A DNA stretch of 64,000 nucleotides, taken from NCBI GenBank assembly GCA_963693085.1, contig OY856409.1, forward strand, positions 664,607,591 through 664,671,590, given 5' to 3'. Under the pieces are notes generated by a model. It ran no database searches and was not told where the DNA came from. It saw nothing but the letters and a program-made list of their open reading frames with translations. The stretch comes from Alisma plantago-aquatica. Taxonomy: Eukaryota > Streptophyta > Magnoliopsida > Alismatales > Alismataceae. This document shows, piece after piece, positions 9,704 through 22,543 of this stretch (position 1 is its first letter; each line of letters begins with the position of its first letter). Position numbers and translations under genes: made by a program.

Positions 9704-12700
9704 CATCATACTATTCCCTACAAGATCATCATTATCTTTCCATGCCTTATAACAAGGCTCAATAACATCACTTACATATAATACACCAGATCAACACAAT
9801 ATTGCATTAATGAGCTAGGAGATATTCATAAACAATCATAGCAAGGTTATATTAACATTAAGAACATTCCTTTATTACATCAACATGCAAGGAATCTAGA
9901 TATGATTAACCCTCGTAATATTCATAATACACATGTTTATCATAAGAAATCAACCATGTGGCTATGATATCCACCAATTAGCATATTAATGTTATGATCA
10001 TATTAAGGAGGTTATTTCACCATAATTCCATCATATAAGAATGTTAAACATGAATACTCATCTTTATCTATTTGCATTATAGTTAGGTTCAACAAGATAA
10101 ATTATATTAATGTTACTAATCAACACTTATACCCAATCCCTAACACACAACATCCCCATTGGATCATGGATGCATAAGGTGAATAATCACCATCACATTC
10201 CATATTATTCTAAAGTATGAACCCACACATAAATCAAGGTGTAATCATCGGGTTATAGCATACTAAGGTTTCAACAACAATAAGAGAGTACTCCATGATT
10301 GTATTAGTCACTCAAGGACTATTCATACCCAATTAGCATCATTTAGTTATATTAAAGCTAGGTATAACAAGCTATACCTCATTAGGGTTACATATCAACA
10401 CAATATGGTTATCGTCCCTTATATTCATATGAGTGAATATGTAATACTACCTTATTAAGGGTAACCCTCCATTTATTCCATCATCATTCAAACCATATCA
10501 CCATACCACAATGTCACCCAGAATCATTGGATGATTAAAAGGTAAAACTATTGGTGGTTTACATAAGTACACACCTTGAATGAATCATCTATGATGTTAT
10601 TGATTTGTGATCTATAAAATTCACCATTTAACTCTAGACATCCTTTGATTAACAACAATAAAGGTTTTGTTGGGAGTAGGGTAAAACCCCCAATTGACTG
10701 TTCATTTAAAACAAGCCATCCATTGTCAACAAGTAAACTCCTTAAGTTGATCATATAATGGAAACCATATAAATCACATTATTAGGACCAACATATTAAA
10801 TTAACAATGATTCCACTTTATTGGAGGAATAAACATTAGATCTTGACCATTGGGCCAAGTGCATATGTTAAAACCATCAATTACAGTTTAGGTCCGACCA
10901 TTGCATCAAGTGACCCAAGAAACCATTGGTATACGGCTTAATTTATGCTAAAACTATATGATTAAGTCACCATAGGTTTTGGAGACTTGATCCACCATTA
11001 TTAGTGACCATTAAGTCACCATAGGTTGTTAGATCAGCACTATATTCATTAATCAGCGTCAAATATCAAACTAATATCACCATTGATTGATAGCATCATT
11101 AGGGTACTTAGTTGCTATTCACTAGGCTTATAATTAGGACAAAACATGACCTAAGGGGTGAACGTTAGTTGAAACCCTTGATTACCACCATCAGTTGTTA
11201 TGAAGACAGCACCATCGGTTTTTGCAAAGGTACCACCATTGAGTCATGTGTTTATAGAAGAAATAAGCTTTAAACCCTAAAATTGACAATTGGTTGATAG
11301 GTGCTTAGAACCATAGTTTGTCAAACCACCCTGATCCAAGTCATATTATACCTTAGGAATAATGTACACATGATCTCAGATTCATCTAGAACTTAAATCA
11401 GAATAGGGAACATTATAGAAATTGAAATATAAGTCAAGCATAGCTTTTTAGTGCATGGATCATCATTTTCAAGCAAGAACATGAGCTAGCAAGCTTATCG
11501 TAAGAAATAAACATGGAGCAAGTTATAAAATTTGCCTCTAATGAGAATATGAAATCCCAAACTGAAGTAAACTCAAGAAGTTAGGGCAGAAAATTCAATT
11601 ATAAGTTGTGAACTCGTTCATCTAGCACCTTTCTTCATCAAATGAGCAAACCCTAAGCATAAGGAGCAAGAAAGGTAGGGTTTTAGAGCTTTAGAGCATT
11701 TTATACCATGGAAAAGCAAGGTTCCTAACTGGATAAAGGTAGGAGGAAGGATAAGAAAGAAATAAATGGAGGAAAGAAGGGGATTCTTACTCTTTTAGGT
11801 CAAGATCACTAGAAGGAAGCTTTTCAAACCCTAAAAGGAAGTCAATTGCAACCCTAGATTCTTTTTCGAAGAAGATCCCCTCTTTCTTATTCCTTGTACA
11901 GGAAATTTGCAGAAGCACATAGGGATAATGAGGTTCATAGAAGGATGGAAGGGGTGGATATCAAATGGCTCATTTTGGTGCTTAGGGATAAGTATATGAA
12001 ACTTTAAAATAAAGATTAAGAAAAAGTTGAAGTTCTAGTATCTTTCCAAGTGTCCATGACGTTAAATTATTAAGAATATACAAGCACACACATAAACAAC
12101 TCCCCCACCTTCCATAGAGGCATGCTTATCCCTCTTTTCCTGAATTTCCAAGCAAAATAATTAATTCATTAGTAGATAGCTACTATAGGTAGCAAATCCA
12201 TGAAGGGGTAAACCCTAAAATACCCTTGGAGAAAACACCTTCAAACCAAGGATTAAATAGGTTCCCCATGGCTCAAAAAGCTTAAGAATGATGAGAGAAT
12301 ATCCAAGGAACATAATGCAATTGATAAATTTCCAATAAAACCTCTCAATTGGGTAAATTGTAGAAAAGTCCAAAATGTGCATAAAATTGCATAACTTGCT
12401 CAAACAATATCCAAATTGGATTAAATTTGAAATTTAAGATTTCAAATCATATCAAAATGTTATATTAGGATTATAAGAATTCAATTATCATAATTAAGCT
12501 TATTCAACTCATGAAGCAAGTTTAGGGGCCTTACAACTATAAACCCCTAACAAGGATTTCACCCTCGAAATCAAAGGTAAACAAAGATGGGTACTTACTT
12601 TGCACCTCATCCTATTAACTTCACATGGTTACTTGCATATCATGGTGATATCACATCATTCATACATATCTCATCTTGGGTCAGCACAAAAATCCCCACA

Positions 12701-12929
12701 TAAGAAGACATTTGCAAATATGGAACATAGAAACTTGTTGTGCCACCTGTACAAATCTAATAGTAACTTTTAACTTTAAATTCTAGCTATCGTCATGAAA
12801 TTATATCTATTATATCAAAAAACCATCTATCCTTGATAGTGGTCTTGCCCAGCTATCACTAGACCATACACAACATTATAGAGTCACTATTGTTTTCCTT
12901 CCAAACAACATTTATAGGGTCATCATCAA

Positions 12930-13062
<133 letters not shown>

Positions 13063-14351
13063 TGGGAGAGGAATACTTAGAATGTTCATTTAATAAACAT
13101 CTCCAACCTTCACATATTTCTCATATTGTTGATACATCTTGGATACTAGGATTCATTACCTTGGTATCCATCTCGTGTGCTATAAGGAACTCACATCATT
13201 ATATCATCCACTTTTACCAACATAACAAATATCAAGACATATAAGAGGAGTCTTCCTAATTTTTGGAAGGCTCAAAAGCAAAATCATCACAAACATTATG
13301 ATCTTAGAACCAAAACCATAGTCCAAATAGCCTTATGCTATAATAAGCTATTCACCCCCATGTTTACATCTAATACACACATACCAAGTGGCAATGATCC
13401 ACTTGAAAGTTGTACCCTAGAAATAAAAGACACAAAGGGAAACACACTTCCCACATCATCGCAACATAGTCCAAGGGTCACTAGCAAAAAGGTAAGCAAT
13501 TCTATTTTCATTATGCAGGTTACAACTTCTTGTGTATCATTTTACCTTTTTCATTTCGGGTTCCTTGCCATTAGCATAGGATTCATCATGATTAACATAT
13601 ATCATTACTCCTTCCTTCATGACTATTTATCACATTTGGGTATGTTCTCTTCTTTTATTATGTTTGTCAACCACTTATCAAAACATAAATCATCATATTC
13701 CACATTTTCTTCATTAAACATGGATCATCTGCCTTAATTTCTTTCACATGCTATGCTGATTTTATATTAACACTTTCTTTCGCACACAGGTTGGTCTGAG
13801 ATTAAATCAGGTTCCACCTTATTCCTTTGTCATTGTTCCCATTTATCTTCTCATTTTGTACTTATTATAGGAGTTCTTTCCATCTTATGTGGATTTCATA
13901 CCTTGATTCACTTTATAAGCATAGACTTATCTATCTTTTACTTTATTATATATTCTTGAATCACATCTACAAGAACTCCTATTTTTCTAATTTGTATTCG
14001 AATTTAGATTTCATGGTGTTATATCTTTCTCTTCTAGTTACCAAACATTCAAGTTTTGATAGATTATGATGCAATTCTCATCTTCTTTAAGGTAGGATTG
14101 AGATATTCATACCATGATTTCTTATTCATTATGCTCTTTAGATTGTCTCAAAATGACTACTTGATCAGAGTAATCAGAAATATATTAATCTAAGAGTTCC
14201 ATACTTACCTTTCTTCAATAATTGAATACCTGGCCAGCGTACCCAAATACTAAGATTAGGCAGTATGCACCATATTTTTATGTCATATTCCTAATTTTGA
14301 CATCATCCTAGTCATAAGTCCTAGTATCCCTATAGACTCAGTGAACCTAAA

Positions 14352-14363
14352 GCTCTGATACCA
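14352..14363 (-). other. Primer-binding site, internal domain 1
   Basis: The plus strand reads GCTCTGATACCA, 3 nt from the start of LTR B. Initiator-Met tRNA type. Confidence 0.9.
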
Positions 14364-14366
14364 ACT

Positions 14367-17300
14367 TTTGAGAACTCATTACACTAAACGAGATTACTTA
14401 AAACATAAAACACAATGAATCACTAATTAATCACATACCCAAAAATGTGGGTAATTTAAAACCAATTTCAACATCAACACCCTCTTAGAAACATTTGCAT
14501 AAGAGCCCAAACATTTTTCTTGTATCAATACTATGCCAAGAATTCAATACAAATTATTTAATCACCTTAGCCTCAACATATATACACAGGAAAACAATAT
14601 TCATATATGCCACACAGACAAGCATTAATATGCTAACAAAAGTCTGATTCGTTTGAAACACCATATAAAACTTTTCCTACCCCAACCTGAGAGTATAGGG
14701 ATGACTCTAAGACACAAAATACATCTAATCAACTTTATCAAAGATTCATTACTATAGCTCCTCTTTGCCGCCACATGTTTATTTTTGTCACTTTCGATTA
14801 CCTAAAAATATGTGGCGAACCACAAGGGTGAGACCTGTGTCCCAATAAGAGATATAACCTCCAACAATGCTTATGGATTATAACATTTTAAATAGTAGAT
14901 AACTAAGTAGTTGGAGTATTTAAAAATCAATTGAAAAGATTGAATAGTTCAAGTATACTAAACAGATTAAGTAAATCATCTTAGCAACAAGTATGATCAT
15001 CAATGCATATATAGATAACAAATAAATCCATTTCTCTGGATAGATATCTACTCAAATATCATCAAATTGAATCTAATAACAATCATTATCATTAATCTGA
15101 CTATCATCATATTCCTTACTAATAGTACAAGCAATCTAGTAGCATAAGTATCCCTCACATCATGAATATGTCTATTAACATAACATGACTATCAATATTG
15201 GCATCTCAAATAAAGGGAACATATCTATATTATAAGTAGAACTAACATCATTACACAATGAACTACATAGGCATGACTAGTAGTTTAAGCATTTCTAATT
15301 ATATAGGCATGACTAGCAATATTAAACATAGCTAGCAACAACATCTTAACCATCAGTGTCAGTATATTTGACAACATAAGTATGTTTACAATATGAGCAT
15401 AACTACAACATAAGCATATCTATTATCTCTTATTGTACTATACATGATCTCAGCAAAAAGAAAACAAACTAGGGTTTTCATCCAATATGAAGCATTGTGT
15501 ATAACCCTAAACAGATATGCTACACGACTGTCTTACATCTTTTATTATGCCCTGAGGAAATTGAGGATACCACTCAAAATCCAACTGGCCACTGCTAAAT
15601 TGAAATCAGTGCCATATAAGATCTAGGAAGAGCATGACTCCTAAGATCTTCTCCACCCCCGGTCAGTATGGGTCCTCCACAGTGACACATAAGGTCAAGC
15701 TGCTAACAGCCTAGTCCATCCTTGGTATAGGTCACGACACTAGTGAAAGGTGTGGGTACTCATACCCTACCATCCGAGGTACAACCGCAGTTGTCCTCCA
15801 ATCTTGTCACATATATAATCATCGAGACACGACCATAGACATTCTCAATCACATCAGATGTATGAGGTACGACCATATCCATCCTCTACAACATGCATTG
15901 TGGATGACAAGGATATATCCTCAACTTGCCACCCCCACATACTGAACAATATGTGCTCTGAGTTTTCTTTAGGAATACTCGTTTCACCATATGATAAGTT
16001 ATGACACTTAGATGGATCTATGGCACATGGAACTACATGATTAAAGTTTCACTTGATTAGTTATGTCAATTGGGTGAATTAAGGCTACATCAAACAAGTG
16101 GACATACAAACCCTAATTCACTTCTAGCAAGCATATAAATATCACAAGTTTTAGAAGATTTAAAATGTGTGAAACATAATTTCGCATCTCATCATCACAT
16201 GCTACTATTCACTTTCCATTCATGAGACCACATAGTCATCATACTATCACAATATATAAATTCTTTTCACAATATCATAGGGTATCAACCCTTATCAACA
16301 TAAGAGGATTACACCTCATTCAGGGCTCAACCATTCCCAAAGGTCATTAAGACCATCATACTATCACATGATATAAATCATTTACACAATATCACATGGT
16401 ATCAACCCTTATCAACACATGATAATTACACCTCATTCAGGGCTCAACCATGCCCAAAGGTCATTAAGACCATCATACTATTCCCTGCAAGATCATCATT
16501 ATCTTTCCATGCCTTATAACAAGGCTCAACAACATCACTTACATATAATACACCAGATTAGCATAATATTGCATTAATGAGCTAGGAGATATTCATAAAC
16601 AATCACAACAGGGTTATATTAACATTAAGAACATTCCTTCATTACATCAACATGCAAGGAATCTAGATATGATTAACCCTCATACAATTCATAATACACA
16701 TGTTTATCATACAAAAGTACCAACCATGTGGCTATGATAACCACCAATTAGCATATTAAGGTTATGATCATATTAAGGAGGTTATGTCACCATCATTCCA
16801 TCATATAAGAATGTTAAACATGAATACTCATCTTTATCTATTTGCATTATAGTTAGGTTCAACAAGATAAATTATATTAATGTTACTAATCAACGCTTAT
16901 ACCCAAACCCTAACTCACGACATCCCCATTGGATCATGGATGCATAAGGTGAATCATCACCATCACATTACATACTATTCTAAAGTATGAACCCACACAT
17001 AAATCAAGGTGTAACCATCGGGTTATATCATACTAAGGTTTCAACAACAATAAGAGAGTACTCCATGATTATATTAGTCATTCAAGGACTATTCATACCC
17101 AATTAGCATCATTTAGTTATATTAAAGATAGGTATAACAAGATATACCTCATTAGGGTTACATATCAACACAATATGGTTATAATACCTTCTATTCATAT
17201 GAGTGAATATGTAAGACTACCTTATTAAGGGTAACCCTCCATTTATTCCATCATCATTGAACCCATATCATCATACCACAATGTCATCCAGAGCCATTGG

Positions 17301-19283
17301 ATGTTTAAAAGGTAAGACCATTGGTTGTTTACATAAGTAAACACCTTGAATGAATCATGTTATTGAGTTGTGATCTATAAAATTCACCATTTAACCCTAG
17401 ACATCCTTTGGTTAACAACAATAAATGTTCTGTTGAGAGTAGGGTAAAACCCACAATTGACTGTTCATTTAAAACAAGCCATCCATTGTCAACAAGTAAG
17501 CTCCTTAAGTTGATCATATAATGAAACCATATAAATAACATTATTAGGACCAACATATTACATTATCAATCATTCCACTTTATTGGAGGAATAAACATTA
17601 GATCTTGACCATTGGGCCAAGTTCATATGTTAAAACCATCAATTACAGTACAGGTCCGACCATTGCATCAAGTGACCCAAGAAACCATTGGTCTAAGGAT
17701 TCATTTATGCTAAAACTATATGATTAACTCACTATAGGTTTTGGAGACCTGATCCACCATCATTAGTGACCATTAAGTCACCATAGGTTGTTAGATCAGC
17801 ACTATATTCATTAATCATCATCAAATATGAAACTAATATCACCATTGATTGATAGCATTATTAGGGTACTTAGTTGTTAATCACTAGGCTTATAATTAGG
17901 CCAAAACATGGCCTAAGGGGTGAGCGTCAGTTGAAACCCTTGATTACCACCATCAGTTATTGCAATGGTACCACCATCGAGTCATGTGTTATAGAAGAAA
18001 TCAGCTTTAAACCCTAAAATTGACAATTGGTTGATAGGTGCTTAGCACCATAGGTTGTCAAACCACCCTGATACAAGTCATATTATACCTTAGGAATAAT
18101 GTAAACATGATCATAGATTCATATATAACTGAAATCAGAATAGGGAACATTATAAAAATCGAAATCCAAGTCAAGCATGGCTTTTTAGTGCATGGATCAT
18201 CATTTTCAAGTAAGAACATGAGCTAGCAAGCTTATGGTAAGCAATAAACTTGGAGCAAGATATAAAATTTGCCTCTATTGAGAATATGAAATCCCAAACA
18301 GAATTAAACTCAAGCAGGTAGGGTAGAAAATTCAAGTATAAGCTGTGAACTCATCCATCTAGCACCTTTCTTCATCAAATGAGCAAACCCTAAGCATAAG
18401 GAGCAAGAAAGGTAGGGTTTTAGAGCATTAGAGCATTTTATACGATGGAAAAGCATGGTTCCTACCTGGATAAAAGTAGGAGGAAGGATAAGAAAGGAAT
18501 AAATGGAGGATAGAAGGGGATTCTTACACTTTTAGGTCAAGATCACTAGAAGGAAGCTTTTCAAACCCTAAAAGGAAGTCAATTGCAACCCAAGTTTCTT
18601 TTTCCAAGAAGATCCCCTCTTTCTTCTTTACTGGATAGGAAATTTGTAGCAGCACAAAGGGATAATGAGGTTAATAAAAGGAGGGAAGTGGTGGATAGAA
18701 AATGGCTCGTTTTGGTTCTTAGGGATAAGTATATGAAACTTTAAGATAAAGAAAAAGAAAAAGTTGAAGTTCTAGTATCTTTCCAAGTGTCCATGGCCTT
18801 AAACTATAAAGAATATACAAACACAGACACAAGAAGCTCCCCCACATTCCATAGAGACATTATTATCCCTATTTTCTTGAATTTCTAAGAAAAACAAATA
18901 ATTCATTTGTTGATAGCTACTAAAGGTAGCTCATCCATGAAGGGGTAAACCCTAAAATACCCTTGGAGAAAGCACCTTCAAATCAAGGATTAAATAGGTG
19001 CCCCATGGCTCAACAAGCTTAAGAATGATGAGATAATATCCAAGGAACATAATGCAAGTGATAAATTTCAAATAAAACCTCTTAATTGGGTAAATTGCAG
19101 AAAAGTCTAAAATGTGCTTAAAATTGCATAACTTGCTCAAACAGTGTCCAAATTGGATAAAATTTGAAACTTAAGCTTATAATATGATTTAAAAGCATAT
19201 AAAAAGGTTATATTAGGGTTATAAGAATTCAATCACGATAATCAAGCTTATTCAACTCATTAAGCAAGTTTAGGGGCCTTACA
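14367..19283 (-). mobile_element. LTR B (full length, diverged)
   Basis: About 4917 bp, from TTTGAGAACT (mutated terminus) to GGGGCCTTACA. It is closer to LTR A and the last partial copy than to C, D and E. It contains the 117-bp duplication at 16237-16470. Confidence 0.85.
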
Positions 19284-19786
19284 ACTATAAACCCCTAATA
19301 GGGATTTCACCCCCAAAATCCAAGGTAAACAAAGATGGGTATTTCCTTTGCACCTCATCCTATTACCTTCACATGGTTACTTTCATATCATGGTGATATC
19401 AAATCATTCATACATATCTCATTTGCAAATATGGAACATAGAATATGGAACATATCTCAGCACAAAAACCCTCACATAAGAATACATTTGCAAATATGGA
19501 ACATAGAAACTTCTTGTGCCACTTGTACAAATCTAATAGTAACTTTCAACTTTAAATTCTAGCTATCATCATAAGATTATATCTATTATATCAACAAACC
19601 ATCTATCCTTGATAGTGGTCTTTCCCAGCTAACACTAGACCATACACAACATTATAGAGTTGCTTTTGTTTTTCCTTCCAAACAACATTTATAGGATCAT
19701 CATCAACTCTCTCTCTCTCTCTCTACGGGAGAGGAATACTTAGAATGTTCATTTAATAAACATCTCCAACCTTGACATATTTCTCA
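19284..19786 (-). mobile_element. Internal domain 2, truncated
   Basis: About 500 bp matching the first part (plus-strand order) of internal domain 1, including the short TC run, up to TTTCTCATAT. There the sequence jumps into the middle of an LTR. The leader and primer-binding site are missing. Confidence 0.8.
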
Positions 19787-19789
19787 TAT
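19784..19789. other. Illegitimate recombination junction, TCATAT microhomology
   Basis: The left parent (internal domain) reads TTTCTCATATTG and the right parent (LTR) reads ATCATATGACATC. The junction shares TCATAT. The join removed the rest of the internal domain and about 3.5 kb of LTR. Confidence 0.7.
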
Positions 19790-21168
19790 GACATCTTTGA
19801 TTTCGACCATCAGTTGTCATGAAGACAACATCATAGCATTGTTGCAATGGTACCATCATCACGTCATGGGTTTATAGAAGAAATCAGCTTAAAACCCTAA
19901 AATTGACCATTGGTTGATAGGTGCTTAGCACCATAGGTTGTCAAACCAACCTGATCCAAGTCATATTATATCTTAGAAATAATTTACACATGATCACAGG
20001 TTCATCTAGAACTGAAATCAGCATAGGGAACATTATAAAAATCAAAATTCAAGTCAAGTATAGCTTTTTAGTGCATAAATCATCATTTTCAGGCACGAAC
20101 ATGATCTAGAAAGCTTATGATAAGTAATAAACATGGAGCAAGTTAAAAAACTTGATTTTAATAAGAAGATGAAAACCCACATAGAAGAAATATCGAGCAG
20201 GTAGGGTAGAAAATACAAGAATAAGCTATGAATTCATCCATCTAGCACCTTTCTTCATCAAATGAGCAAACCCTAAGGATAAGGAGCAAGAAAGGTAGGG
20301 TTTTAGATCTTTAGAGCAAATTCTACCATGTAACAACAAGGTTCTGACCTAGAGAAAGCTAGGAGGAAGGATAAAAAAGAAATAAATTCAGTAAAGAAGG
20401 GAATTCTTACTCTTTTTGGTCAAGATCACTAGAAGGAAGCTTTTTCAACCCTAAAATGAAGTAAATTGCAACCCTAGATCCTTTTTCCAATAAGATCCCC
20501 ACTTTCTTCTTCCTTGGGAATAAAAATTCACAGAATAATAGAGGGAGAACGAAGGTCAAAGAAGGAGGGAAGTGGTGGAGAGCAAATGGCTCGCTTGGTG
20601 CTTGGGGATAAGTATATGACACTTTAAGATAAAGAAAAAGAAAAAGTTGAAGTTCTAGTATCTATCCAAGTGTCCATGGCCTTAAATTATTCAGAATATA
20701 CAAGCAAACACACACACAAAACTCTCCCACTATCTGTATAGACCTTTTTATATTTCCTTTTTTGAATTTCCCAGCTAATCACATAATTCATTAGTTGATA
20801 GCTACTAAAGGTAGCTCATCCGTGAAGGGGTAAACCCTAAAATACCCTAGGAGAAAACACCTTCAAACCAAGGTTTAAATAGGCGCCCCATGGCTCAAAC
20901 AGATCAAGAATGATTATATAATATCCAAGGAATATAATTCAAGTGATAAATTGCAAAGAAAACCTCTCAATTGGGTAAATTGTATAAAAGTCCAAAATGT
21001 GCATAAAATTGCATAACTTGCTCAAACAGTGTCCAAATTGGACCAAATTTGAAAATTAAGCTTGTATTATGATTTCAAAGCATATCACAATGTTATATTA
21101 GAGTTATATGAATTTAATTATGATAATTAAGCTGATTCAACTCATTAAGCCAGTTTAGGGGCCTTACA
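19788..21168 (-). mobile_element. Partial LTR (B'), last 1.4 kb in plus-strand order
   Basis: It aligns with about 26067-27451 of LTR C, from ATGACATCTTTGAT to GGGGCCTTACA. The remainder of the LTR is absent because of the junction at 19784-19789. Confidence 0.85.
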
Positions 21169-22405
21169 ACTATAAACCTCTAACAGGGATTTTGCCCCTG
21201 AAATTCAAGGTAAACAAAGATGGGTACTTCCTTTGCACCTCATCCTCTTACCTTCACATGGTTACTTACTTATCATGGTGATGCCACATCATTCATACAT
21301 ATATCCTCTTGGGTCAGCACAAAAACCGTGACCTAAGAAGACATTCTCAATATGAAATGTAGAAACTTGTTGTGTCGTCTATACATTTCTAATAGTAACT
21401 TTCAACTTTAAATTCTAGATATCATCTAGAAATTTTATCTATTGTATCAACACATTACTCAAAAGTCATACTTCCTAGCTCTTATTAAACATAGAACATT
21501 ATGTATCACTTATCATATGTGACTTATGTCATCCACTCTAACTCTTATGCATTGATATTTGATCATAGGTTTATCTTAAAAGATCATAGTATCACATATC
21601 TATTAACCATCAATCCTTGATAGTGGTCTTACCCAGCTATCACTGAACCATACACAACATTATAGAATCACATTTTTTTAAAACAACATTTAGAGGGTCA
21701 TCATCAACTCTCTCTCTCTTTCTAAGGGAGAGGAATACTTGGAATGTTCATTTAATATATCTCATCATGATTAACATATCTCATTACTCCTTCCTTGATG
21801 ACTATTTACCCCACTAGTGTATTTTCTCTTATTTTATTATGTTTTTAAACCACTTATCGACATGTAAATCATCATATTCCACATTTTCTTCATTAAATTG
21901 GGATCATATCCCTTAGTTTCTTTCACATACCATGCTGATTTTTCATTAACACTTTCTTACACACATAGGTTGGTATGAGATTAACTCAGGTTCCACCTTA
22001 TTTCTTTGTCATTATTCCCATTCATATTCTCATTTTGTATTTGTCATTGGAGTTCTCTCCATCTTATGTGGATTTCATACATTGAATCACTTTATAAGAA
22101 TAGACTTATCTATCTTTTACTTCATTATATTCTTGAATCACATCTTCAAAAACTCCTCCTTTTCTTATCTGTATTCAGATTTAGATTTCATGGTGTTGTA
22201 TCTTTCTCTTATAGTTACCAAACATTCAAGTTTTGATAGATAATGATGCAATTCTCATCTTCTTTAAGGTAGGATTTAGATATTCACACCATGATTTCTT
22301 ATTTGTTATGCTCTTTAGATTGTCTCAAAATGACTACTTGATTAGAGTAATCAGAAATATAACAATCTAAGAGTTCTATACTTACCTTTCTTCAATAATT
22401 GTATA

Positions 22406-22415
22406 CCTGGCCAGG
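22406..22415 (-). other. Leader palindrome CCTGGCCAGG
   Basis: A 10-bp perfect palindrome, 113 nt downstream of the primer-binding site in sense direction. Counterpart of 2985-2994 in the first element. Confidence 0.5.
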
Positions 22416-22528
22416 GCACCCAAATACTGAGATTAGGCAGTATACACCATATTTTTATGTCATATTCCTAACTTAGACACCATCCTAGTCTTAAGTCCTA
22501 GTGTCCCTGTAGACTCAGTGAACCTAAA

Positions 22529-22540
22529 GCTCTGATACCA
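22529..22540 (-). other. Primer-binding site, internal domain 3
   Basis: The plus strand reads GCTCTGATACCA, 3 nt from the start of LTR C (TGTAAG). Initiator-Met tRNA type. Confidence 0.9.
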
Positions 22541-22543
22541 ACT

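Larger units (their letters stand above)
7646..12535 (-). mobile_element. LTR A (full length, diverged)
   Basis: About 4890 bp, from TATGAGAACC (its TGTAAG terminus has mutated) to GGGGCCTTACA. It lacks a primer-binding site to its left, so it is the outer 3' LTR of the array. It contains the 117-bp duplication (9470-9703) and the hairpin and palindrome at about 9130-9156. Confidence 0.85.
21169..22543 (-). mobile_element. Internal domain 3, with a 485-bp deletion
   Basis: 1375 bp, against 1860 bp in internal domain 4. The missing part (breakpoint near 21755-21762) covers the pol remnant. The leader with CCTGGCCAGG (22406-22415) and the primer-binding site (22529-22540) are kept. Confidence 0.8.

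Noticed and set aside
13360..13737. 125-codon plus-strand frame
   Set aside because: It is antisense to the array element, not conserved in the other internal domains and matches no known family.
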